Position numbers and translations under genes: made by a program. Positions 1 to 12,300 of a stretch of DNA of 64,000 nt are shown here, one piece after another. The DNA lies in contig CAIIXF020000006.1 of the NCBI GenBank assembly GCA_903813345.2, forward strand, positions 13,890,348 through 13,954,347, written 5' to 3'. Position 1 is the first letter of the stretch, and each line of letters begins with the position of its first letter. Source of the stretch: Owenia fusiformis (taxonomy: Eukaryota > Annelida > Polychaeta > Sabellida > Oweniidae). The notes under the pieces were generated by a model, which worked only from the letters and a program-made list of their open reading frames with translations, did no database searches and was not told the origin of the DNA.

Positions 1-3000
1 GGAAGCAAAGACCTCTCTACAAGTATTGGAAAATGTGTCCTTTTTAAGATGAGTAATCAATGGTGAAATTTGATAGTTATTCCATCATAGAAAATACACT
101 ATCCATGTTTATACATGGAGGTTCATTCTAACTGGACATACATGCATTGACAAAATTATTTAGTTTTAAAGCAAATGTTGACTGCAATTTTCTCATTACC
201 TGAATTAAAATATGTGGAATGTGGAGGATTTATAAGAATAATAGCGTTGAGATGTGCTTGTAGCACTATGTATCCGGGAATCCACTTTGTAACAATGGCA
301 TCCTGGTGAGAAAGTTTATAGAAAATCTTTATATTACATTCCAACCTTTTAGATTCCCTTTGAACCAAGACTAAAAATAATCAGTCAATCGTTACATATT
401 GTTCTATCATAAAAGATAATATATGTTCCATTTTGCATCCTCTTGTCATTTTGCTTTTACAGAATACAAATCGTTTCGCATATTGAAAATCGACGAGAAA
501 ATTATGTCTGAATATTTCTTCTCTTAATATTATGTTATATCTTAATATTTATTGTTATAATGTTGTGTTATTTTTTCCAAATGAACCTAGACAAATGTTG
601 ATTCCTTTGAGTATGGCAGATAATAAGTTCTTTGATGTATATGTGAATGTATAGGTATAATCAATGGCAGACAAATGAGGTATGCCAGGGGTGCATATTT
701 TCAGCACATATTTTCATGAGTGGGAAGAAAAATTACTACTATCTGTTAGTAGTATTAGTGTTACGAGTTATAGAGAAAGATTTTACATATCTTTTCCCAT
801 CCAAAAATTCTTTATGTTTTAGTTTTCTTAGAGAGCTCTCTGGTAGTTTATAGGTGTTTAATATATCTTTTATATAGTTTGAGGTGTTTGCTATAGGTAT
901 ATAGATTTGATTTCCTCAGACTGACTTATCTTTTATTACATACAGCTCATGCAGCATGGAATTTCAGGTTTTTGTGTGGTATACATGTATGTTCAAGAGG
1001 TAAGAAACAACTGTACAAACAAAACTAAAAATGATTTCTCATCGAATTTAGAACAGGAAGTTAATGGATAATTTTAAGCAGATATGTCTTGTATCAGCCT
1101 TTGACTGAGTGCAGGAGCTCAAAGGGCTAGGATACAAGAAATGATTGCATTATTAAATCACCCATAATTCATTCGGTCATGTGCTTTAATTCTGTTCATA
1201 CAATTTAAAAGATTTTGTACAGTAGGCTGAAAAATATAGAATTCATATTATATACTGTGTTCTGATTGGCTAGCCTAGCTATATGTGTATTTCACATTCA
1301 TCAGGCCACTGCATTCATTTAATCAAATATTTTAACCGGATATTAATTCAAATTACATGCCATCATAGTAAAGTCAAATTACCTGACATCACAATAAAGT
1401 CAAATCACCTGACATCATTCGATGGAATGGCAGCACTTTATAGCCTTCTTGCACAGCCTGAGTCTGTCATTATCTCGTACAGGAAACTTTATAGAACAGT
1501 ATTTTTGATTCAGTCTTATGTGCAAAATAGAGGAACTAGAGGGATATATAAGATGAAGGAATGAGTTTCCCATTTTTTGAGAGTTAACCTAAAACAATCT
1601 TACATTTTATTTACATCTAGAAAGACAAAACCTAGAAAATCCAAGATGTGAGCTATATCTTTTGGTCAGGTATCCTACACTTTCTCCCCGATAGTCTTTT
1701 TATTCACAATAAAGCATTGCTAAATTAAGGGGATTAAGCAACACTGAGTAATCTATAGTGATTTACCGCATTTTACGCTCATCCTTTTTCCGATAAACTT
1801 GCACCATAATTATCGCCTAGCAGCATTTTACACTGTATATTAATTTATTAATATTGCATCTGAATCAGAGTATCTTTTATATGACTGTAATTCTTTGCAT
1901 CAAATGTGAAACATTAAATCATGTGATATACTAGTACTTAAGGATGTGTTTCTTGAGCGGCGTGCTTGGTGAGCCATTCAAAGTTAAAATGTAACTCCAT
2001 CAAAACATTTCACCCTGTCTCCTGGAGGAGAAGCCCCGTATCTAGGTGCCTTATCACATCTCCTAATAAATAAATGAACCTAGGAACACATTTAGACTGT
2101 CCAATATTAAGTCTTCATGATCAAACAAATTTACAGGAAAAGAAAATTTTCTCCTTATGAAATCAAGACAAGTATAGATAAGAACCTTTCTCTAAATGAA
2201 TTTTTCACATTTTTCTTTGGTATTATTATTGACCAATATGCATTTAAGTGTCATCCCCAAGTGGTAATGTCACATACAGTTCACCTCAAAGCATAATTCA
2301 ATTAGCCAATTTCCGTGTAAAAATGATCACACTCTGGTTTCCCCAATTAGAAATTAGGAGTGAAAAGAGGTGAAAAAGCAGGAGATAAAGTCAGCACTTC
2401 TGAAGTTGACATTTCAAATTATATAGATATTCAAAAATATCAGTCCCCTCATTGAGATCTTAGGGAGAAAACTTGAAATCAACATGATTGTCGTGTAAAT
2501 ATATTTGGCTGGTGAAACATGGAATTTCTTACCTATATTAGATGTAGTCTCTGAGTCACTGTCATGTACTTTCTCAGTCTGATTATTCGGACGTTTGGAC
2601 AAAGGGAAACAATTACAAGCAATTTAACAACTGATGACATGTCATGAAATCCTGCAAAATATCTAAACTATTTCCACTAAGTCTTATTAGTAAAGAAAAA
2701 ACTTTTTACATTAAGCTATGAACTTACATATACAATCATTAATTTCCTCAGGATTTCTCATTAATTTGCATGAAAAGTCTAGAAATGTGTTTGGATTTCA
2801 TTTTTGAAAGAGACCCAACTTGAAACTAATGGAATTTCTAATTTCATTAGGCTTTTCTTACTCATGTAATATATGTCATACTCAGCTTTTCTTAGTGCTC
2901 TTATGAAATGTAATGGTTCGAGAACATTGTCTTGTATCAAGTCTTTTTCAGAAGCACTTAATGGGAATAATATAGATGGTCTCTCTGGGCTTTTAGAAAG

Positions 3001-3222
3001 TGATTCAGCACCATCTATAGTCAATTCAGCTCCATCCAAAATATATGAACTAAATAATAATTTACCATTACTTACACTGAACATGTTTCTCCCACAAACT
3101 AACCATTTAATGCATACTTTAGATAATACCTGTATATATTCCATACATATAATATTGATAATACAATTCTTGTACTTTTTCCATTGGGCTATTTGTATAT
3201 GAAAGTTAATGTATATTTGCAG
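1..3222. other. Gene-free stretch upstream of first recognised DDR exon
   Basis: I see no convincing exon here on either strand. The stretch is AT-rich, with short open frames that lack protein-like composition. It is probably intron of the DDR gene, because the first recognised exon (3223) starts in the middle of the discoidin domain with a split codon. The missing 5' exons (signal peptide and roughly the first 50-60 residues of the discoidin domain) should lie further upstream or be too diverged for me to see. A small direct duplication (an AAATTACCTGACATCA-type unit, two copies) lies near 1375-1415. Confidence 0.5.
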
Positions 3223-3364
3223 AATTCGAAGTGAGGAGAAAGGTGGCGCTTGGTGTCCCTTAGCTACAATTGGAAAAGATGTCTATGAGTGGCTCCAGAT
3301 TGATCTCGGTAACCTCACTGTTATCACTATGGTGGAAACACAGGGAAGATTTGGCAATGGACAG
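3223..3364 (+). CDS. DDR: DDR exon: discoidin domain, middle part
   Basis: The exon is preceded by an AG acceptor and followed by GT. It begins with the last base of a split codon and ends in phase 0. It encodes [17 protein letters not shown] followed by [20 protein letters not shown], which matches the collagen-receptor discoidin core (GAWCP, LQxDL, TQGR). It is the first exon of the gene that I can recognise. Confidence 0.9.
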
Positions 3365-6300
3365 GTTGGTTGATTTGTTTGTTTATTTGTTTGTTTGATT
3401 TACAATTTGCATCTTACCAATCAGCCAAATCAACAATTCCAAATTATCTATTTTACATAAAATGCTTTGTCAAGTTATTTCATGGCAAGAGCCTTGTGTC
3501 CCTCAAACTTTATTTGTGCCCAACATCCTCCATACTTTATGGCGTGTGTTCAAGCTTTCTGGGAGATAAGTTCATTCCGTAGAAATGGTAGTATTTGAGT
3601 AGGACTTATGGGCTCTAACAGGATGAAATCACAGTCCAATAGGACCACTGCTAATTAGTACACATTAGAGCAGTGCGTGTCACCATGCTTCAACCTAGCA
3701 CAATTGATAGACTTTTTATGCGAGCTACTTTGGGGAAATTATGTTTGCCCCGGAGACCAGTGTAATGTACTGATTTATTCTGGTAGCCATGACAACCGTT
3801 TTTCATGTTTTTGAAAATATATAATTTTTGAATATATTTTAGCTGCAGGCTTAACTTTAAGATCACACTGTCCAACAACCATTCAATTAATTTTCAGGAA
3901 TAATTTGCTTTTTCTGTAGCAAAGAGGTGAAAAAATGAATTAGCAGGGAATTAAGAGGATCGAATAGATATTACAATGCATCAAATAATTTAGAAATGCA
4001 CAAAATCTTGGTTGTTATAAACATTTTAACGAGAAATTCAAAATGAGATTGGCATTTTGAATATGAGCAGAAATGAATATATCAACCATGAATAGAATTT
4101 TTATTATAACTAAATTTTTTAGTCAAGGGTATTAAAAAATCAGTTGAATGTAATTAAAGCATAGCCTAAATTGGAATTCTAGGCAATGTATTTTAAGCTC
4201 ATTTTTATCTTAGCATTATCTGATAATAGCAGGAAACCTCTTAGAATTTATTAACCAAGGGAAACTCATGATTCTGTTTTTATGTCACTATTATATTTGA
4301 AGTGCATTGAGAGAAACCATTTGTCAATAATCTATGCATGTGTATATCCTTTTAATGTGATTTCCATGTATGTCAATCCAATAAGCATTTGACATTTGTT
4401 TTTATAGACTACCACATATTTTTTTTGCATTTATTTGTGTTTTTCATGAAGCAGTTGTTAAGAACAAGATATTGAATTTCCATCTCCTGTATTATACTAG
4501 GAATTCAAATTATGACATATGGGTTTTTAAAGCCTGGATAATCGGGTGACTTTTGGGGTCAAATCCGCAGAGGTCACATGGTACTTAGATCAAAGGTTAT
4601 TGGACATAGGGGATATATCTAATTTGCATAACTCTCCTAAGATCAAAAGTCACATGATAATTATCAAAATTGCCCATTTTCAATTAACTCCTAGTGATTT
4701 ATGTGTGTCTTAATTATTTGAGTTGTTGTTCCTAAATTCCCATAGAAAAATAAAGTATCATTACTTGTGACTCCTAAAAGCCTAATTTGTCTTCTCTAAA
4801 ACAATAGAACATCAAATAAATCTGTTACTTCTTCATCCATTTTGAATAATTTGGAACTGGAATGATTTTTCAGATCAGTTTCCTCCTGGCCCTAAGTTTG
4901 TCTGTTTCTCCGGGGTATATTGTCAAAGTAATGCTATATTTGCAATTCAGATAGACACTAATAGGGTTAATTACGAATAGATATTGTATGTCTGACATGC
5001 TAATGTTTTGGATAATATTTTAGAATTTTCCTCCATCTTAGATAATGCGGGTACTTATTTGAATTCTTATCTGTTCTCATTTTCCCCCTTCACTCCTACT
5101 TTTCTCCTCCATCTAGATTAATTAGAGGCGTATATCTATTTCCTGTATATGTACCTTAGTGAAGCTACCGTGTATGCCAAATAAATTATATAAAAACATT
5201 AATGAATCCAGTCCTCATAGACTTCTTCTCATGCGGTCATCAGTTCCGACCTCGCTATTCACATTCCTTCCAAATGAACTACATTTTCACTATGTGAATA
5301 TCAGTTCTTTAGTCATGTCATGAGAACGTGGTTCGGGTGGAAGGAACATAGATGTGAGGTCGGAAGTAATGACCATGTGAGTGGAGTCTAGGAGGTGTGG
5401 AATATATCTATTTAAGATTAAATTATATGTATATTTTGCTTTCTATCTGCAGGGTCAAGAATTTGCTGAATACTATGTCCTTGAGTACCAACGAACAGAC
5501 AATGGTCCATTTAAAAGATTCCGCAACAGACAATCACAGGAGGTAAGAAAGGTCACTTGACACAAGGGAAACAATCGATAAAATGAATTTTCAATAATAC
5601 TGAAAAATGGTATAGCAAATTGTGACAATCAAGCTTTTCTTTCAAATACAACATAGTTTGAAATGAACGTCCCAAAATCAACATTCTTTGAAAAATGATA
5701 AAGGTTTTATGCTCGGAGTTGATTTGCGTAAAAATGACATTAAAGCGAGCACAGATTGGAAATATGGTGAGCAGATCAATGGTGTAATTTTAGTGTAATT
5801 TACCAAATGGATAGGCAGAAAATTCAATTTTGGACTGGTGCAATACTGTTTTCCCCTTCAAAGAAATATCTGCGATGATGACATGCAACATTATGAACAA
5901 AGATTGTATCTACAGGCAAATAAAATGAGAATATCCACCTACAACATTCCAAATATTGTGTAGAAGGGCCCTTGAACCAGGCACATTATCACAGAGAGAA
6001 CATTGAAACCCGTAGGAATGGCTAGATGGATATTATGGGATGGGTTGCTGATGAATCAATTATTACCATGACACTTGTAGCTCTCTAATACTTGCATCTC
6101 GCTAGGATTAGAGCCCTTCACTGTCTTGCGCACTGGTCATCATTTACCACCCCAATCATACAATTGAGGTTGGCAGCACCAGTTTTGACTCCTTACCCTG
6201 TTTGATAAGTGATCCCATTTAGTTTCTAGGGTCCCAGAATATGAAAGTTCCGTTTTTTGGATATCTTATTCGATTTAGTAATTTTTGTTTGAAAATATAT

Positions 6301-9300
6301 TATTCTTATTGTAAGTAAGATGATTTCACGCTTTACCTCTGTGAATTTGAAATTTTGTCACACGTACAGTGTCAGTACAGTATCAATTCAGAGGAATGAA
6401 GATGATAAATAGAAGCAGAATTCGATTTAGATGCGGCAATTGTCACTATCTATCAAGTGCATTTTGATTGCTTTTAGAAAGCATTTTCCAGACAGATTAA
6501 GAAATGAATCAACAGTTCGGATTATTAAGTCTGTTTCATTTCACCTCAAGAATTTATATCAAGATTCCTACAAGTGTAGCTTTCCAGTATATTGATCCCT
6601 GATACTTGATGACACCCTGATTGGTTCCTCATGATCATGTGATCAAGTAGGGAATTGTGGGATTAAACCTTCCTTGATAGAACTCATTAACGATAGGTCA
6701 CCTTTGTTATTTGTCTTTCTCTGCTTTAATCTAGCCAGATATCCATTTCCATGAAAAACTATTTCTTGGACATGATTAGAGTGTTAAAGATGTACCCTAT
6801 TGTAAAAATCAAGAACACGTCAATGTTTTGTGATATTTGAAAGGACGTTTCTCAAAATTTATTTTTATTTTCAGATGTTAGATGATTGAGTTTGTCAGAA
6901 TAAGGCAAATATTTATTTATTGGGTTTGATTTATAAATTTTCAAATCCATTTCTCTTTCTATATAACTGTATAAGGGATGATTTAATCTCAAGAGATATG
7001 TCTTTACTTTGTATGCAAAGATGGTATTTCTTCCTTCATTTCTTTAATTCTCTCCAGGTTAACAATTAAATGGAATTTCACTTCAGACAGGTCGTGCTTT
7101 CGTGTTTCAGTATTTTCTGAATTCTATTTGCTTATTTGTGTTTTATATGAAGATATTCTTCAATGAAATTGAATATTGTTCTATATTTTCATGAAAGTAT
7201 CTATCTGCAAATTTGAAACATAGCAGTATAATATAATCAAATATTTTATTGAAACTATTCAGAAAATATTGAATTAAGAAACACACATGGTTAGAATTAA
7301 ATTGTTTGATTTGTAAGACTGTTTGTTACCATCACGAGGGACATTTGTTGATGATACAAGGAATGAATAAATAAGTTTGAGCCTATAGTTTAAGGTTGGT
7401 TGCTCTAAGATACTCAAATATAGAGGGACTTATCTCTGCTAGGCATTGACGTATCCCATGATTCTCAACCACTTGATAAATTGATGACTAATTCTTAGAG
7501 GCACTAAGCAAGACAAATAGCCAGCTTTTCGGCTAAATCTTTCACAACGATTTTATCATATTTTATTAATTCACCATCTTCATTTTCTTCCCAAGTCTGT
7601 TATGTTGTGCTTGTTTTGGCTTAAAATTGAAATTAATTGGCTTGATTAATCTCATTAGTTTTTATGTAGTACTATGTATGAATTTCTTTAATAGCTCAGT
7701 TCGTTCTGTGTTTCATTTATTTCTTCCTCGTCTCCTGAATCTCCTGTAAATGATGCATACACTGAGATTATGTTTACAGGACTCTAGTTAACTCTCAATC
7801 AGCTCATGACATTAGGCAATAAAACAAATATTTTTTACAGAAATTACTTTTTTGACTCCCTGGCTTATCTTCCAATATTGTGATATGTTTTTACATCCTC
7901 GACTTAACCCAAGACTTGAAAAAGGATTTTTCTCTTAACCTGTAGCTGTGATGGCTTTGCTGGCTAGATAAAGAATGATAAATGGATATTCATTCTGAAA
8001 ACATTCTTTTGCAGTTCTTCTGAATCTTAATTCTAAGCAGCTTTAAAAAGGACAGGGTTGAGTGAGAGAATATAATGCCTATGACACACACATACATATT
8101 TAGAACATGGCTCAACCTAGTTATATATGAAGCTCTTATATAATGCCCAGCTTAAACATAACACACATGTGGGTATAGACAATTTCAGGGATGAGAAGCT
8201 TGTTCACCCCCCCCCCAGTAGCCCCATAATCCCATAAAAGTATTAATGACATATTGTTTTTCTTCAGGTATTTAATGGCAATACAAACACTTATATTGCT
8301 GAGATGAATGATGTTAAACCACCAATTATTGCAAGAAGAATCCGCATCGTCCCATACAGTCTCCATCAACGCACAATTTGCATGAGAGTTGAGCTGTATG
8401 GTTGCGCCTGGACAGGTAAGAGAAAGAAGTGGATCTATGATGCTCAGTCTTTAATTAGTGTCTTTCATTAGTGTTCTCGTAAGAATTTTTCCAATCAGGT
8501 GTTAAAAGTCTAATGTGGAGAAGTGTCAGATAATGCTTTTTTCATAATTTTCACTATAATTACAATTTACACTTTGCTCTTGATTTATCGAATTGATACC
8601 AGTGCAAATATTTAGAAGGCAGGCAAAATATAGTTTTATACCATTCTCCATTAAATATGTGAAGTGTAATTTCTTCTAATATCAATGCACATGTTTTTGT
8701 TCATACCAAGTATTTATCCTTGAAAACTTGAACAATCAAGTGATTGATGAATCAGTTGCATTTATTAACTTTTTTTCTTATGATTACAGATGGCGTTGTT
8801 TCATATGATATGCCCCAAGGTCAACGACGTGGGTCTGAGGTTGATTTATTAGACTTCACATATGATGGACTAATCAAAGACAACTATCTCAGTGGAGGTC
8901 TCGGCCAGTTAACAGATGGTGACGAGGGAGAGTCAAATTTTAGACTTGATCGCCATTCTTTGGGACGTAAAGGTTATGGTTGGATAGGCTGGCGTAACGA
9001 CTCCACAACCATGAAGCCAATTACAATCAAGTTTACTTTCGACACTGTCCGAAACTTCACTGAAATTCGACTCCATTGCAATAATATGTTTAGCAAGGAT
9101 GTGAGAGTTTTTCGGACTGCGATGATTTACTTCAGTGTTGGTGGGGAGTATTTCCAACCTGAACCAGCTAAGTTTACATTTATGAAGGACGAACTAATGG
9201 AGTATGCGAGAACTGTTATCATCCCTATTAAACATAGAATCGGGAAATTTATACAGCTGGAGTTGACGTTTGAGGCTCGATGGATGATGATCAGTGAAAT

Positions 9301-12300
9301 CCAGTTCAAATCAAGTATGTTCTCTTTACAAATAAGATATGTTTAGTTGAATTTGATTTTGAATTTTGAAAATCTTAATTTGTAATATTGTCTTAATTAT
9401 CCATTAAAAGATGGCACCACGTCTATAGGAGTTATAACTGCTCACTTGAAAATATATTGACACGCTTTGTATAGTCTCCAACTTTTTTGTGGAGTGTGTT
9501 CAATGGTTGGTGTTCAGCATTCAGGGTCTGTAACAAATGGCAGGTGGTGACATTTTGCATGTTAATGCCTTGTCTATACATCGACATACATTCATATATA
9601 CAGAGAATATCAGGCTTTGAAGAAACAGATTTTATTATATTTTCATTTTGATTATGATTACAGCCCCAGCAGTAGGGAACAATATTACAACAGAGGTGGC
9701 TCCCCCTACAACCATTGCCACAACAACACTTTCCACTCCTGCCCCCACTGTACCAGTAGGTGACTCCTATGAGACAGGTAACAACCCTGGAGTCTCCAAA
9801 CCTGGTGGTCCTGCTGGAGGGAAAAATGAGGGAAGTAGTCGGAACAATAAAACTAATGGAGGTGAGTGACTTTTTATTATTATTAGTTTGATGTTGATAT
9901 CATATCAATATGGGAATATCTTATATGGGAAATATTCATCTTATATTTATAGATTGATGATTCAAGTTAGATCCAAGTTAACATGGTTCTCTAGAAGACA
10001 ATGCTAATGAGAGCTGTTTATTACTAAATTCTTGGTTAATTCCATGTTTACAGTACTATAATTGTTCAATTTCAAAACCCTGTAATTCTGATAGTCCCCT
10101 ATTTGTTGCACAATATAAGAAAGTGAAATAAAGTTTGTAACAAAAAATTTATTTTTCCAGGATCACCTGGAGATTTTGGTGGCAAAGATGATAAAGGAGT
10201 TGGCCAAAAACCCTCGAAACCACTTGACGATCAGTACATCGGAATAATTATCGGAGCATTATGTGCACTTATATTCATCCTTATTGGAATTATTATTTTC
10301 TGTTGTCGCATGCGACGTAAAAAACAGAAATTATCGAAGGCTCCAGATCAAGTGACTTTAGAATCATTGAGAGACATGCACCCAATGCCGTTGATCAACG
10401 GGAAGTTGTCGAACGGGAACACTTACAAATGTATCGCAACTTCTGATGATATAGATTCAGATAAGGACACGGATAAGTGTAATAACGATCTCATGTACAA
10501 CGAAACAAATGCTACGAATAATGGAATCCAAGCGAGGAAGCTCCCAGAAGTTCCAACTCCAGACTCAAGCGGTATTTTAAACTATTTCTCGGGTAACTAG
10601 ATGTGTGCTTTTGCTTTGATTTATATAGTCTTGTAACAGAGGAATTCCCCCTCCTGTTTAATCATTCAACCTATTGTTATGTGGGGATGAAATGAGAGGG
10701 GTGATACAAATATCTGATACAAGACTATTGGTTTTCTTCATATCTCAACAAGTTCACTAACATTAATTGCAGCAAGTTCATTCGCACTTGCATCAGCCTC
10801 ATTTTCAACATCACATTAATTACTTTTGTCATTTCACATTCTATTCTATCGTTGGGCAATGGGGCATGTTTAATGCTTGGAAACATTGCTACTAATATGT
10901 TTTGTTCTTAGAAATATGTTTGAGGATTGAAAAATAGATTTTGCTGCGTGAGGCTGGTGAAGGATTTGTCAGAAAATATAGGCCTGTAGAAATATAAAAC
11001 CTCAGCTTTGATGTAGTTAATAGGGGCTCATAACCATTACTAAAATCATGTGAATCTTAAGTTCAAAAGATATTTTTGTGAGAAAATTAACACTAACAAT
11101 TGTGTATTTTATACAGATGACTTATGTATTTATTTTCAATTTCAGATACACTTACATCACGTGAATATGCTGTTCCTGATGTCACAAAAAGCGCCTTAGT
11201 CGTTAGCCTTCCACCTCAACAGCCTATTCTCCCAGTCAATCCCCCTCCCTCTTACAACCCAGGCTTTATGGAGCCCCCACCATACCCCAACGCTCCGCCA
11301 TATCACACCCATGAGCCTGGACATTTTCAAGATCATGAGTTCTATGCGAGTGAAGATGTAATCAACATTCCCAACATACAGGGAGTAACTGGGAACAGCA
11401 TTTACGCAGCACCAAACCCAGATTTGTTGTCGAGACTTTCAGAAGGCGAACTCAATATTGTAGAATTCCCCCATGATAATATGAAGTTTCGGGAAAAATT
11501 GGGAGAAGGACAGTTTGGTGAAGTAAGTACACAGTTTGTTCACAGATAATTCCCATGATATGATGAATAACTTAGTAGAAACCAAAAGAAAATTTGAATA
11601 TGCAAGCATACAGAAACCAATGAATTATCTCCAACAGTGTGATTAAAGACCGTGTTCCAATGTCTAAACCCTGCATCTCATTATTAAAGGCCATGTTCCA
11701 ATGTGCATAGCTTTCTCCTCATTATTAAAAACCATGTTCACCCCGTTGTTAAAAACCATGTTCACCCTATTGTTGAAAATCATGTTCACCTCATTGTTGA
11801 AAACCATGTTCACCCCATTGTTAAAAACCATGTTCACCCCATTGTTAAAAATCATGTTCTAAAGCCAACTGTTGCTCTATTCTAGGTCCATCTGTGTGAA
11901 GCGTATGGTATGGGAGAGCTATTGACGGGAGAGGAGCTTATCCCTGGGAGACCAGCACGATCATTTCTGGTAGCTGTCAAAATCTTACGCCCTGATGCCA
12001 CTGACCAAGCCAGGTAAGTTCAGAATATAAAAGCAAGTGTAAATTATCCTTATGTGACGAAATAGTTTTAGAGAGTATTGGTTGTATTCTGGGAAATTGA
12101 AAATTTCAATTTCAATTCTTTGTTTGGGTCTTTGTTTGTTGATTTAATACAGTATCAACTAAGTTATAAATGACTGTCCAAAAATTACATCCTTTAATAT
12201 TATCACACCTTCTTTTTCCAGAATTGACTTTAACAAAGAGATTCGTATCATGTCCAAGCTTAAGGACCCTAATGTTGTCCCTGTTCTGGGAGTGTGTACT

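Noticed and set aside
2779-3202. Overlapping open frames on both strands before the first DDR exon
   Set aside because: They lack protein-like features and do not match the expected first half of a discoidin domain (no Cys/LGM block); treated as intronic chance frames.
11664-11885. HVHPIVKN repeat frame as a coding exon
   Set aside because: It lies in an intron between two kinase exons whose phases match only if this sequence is spliced out.
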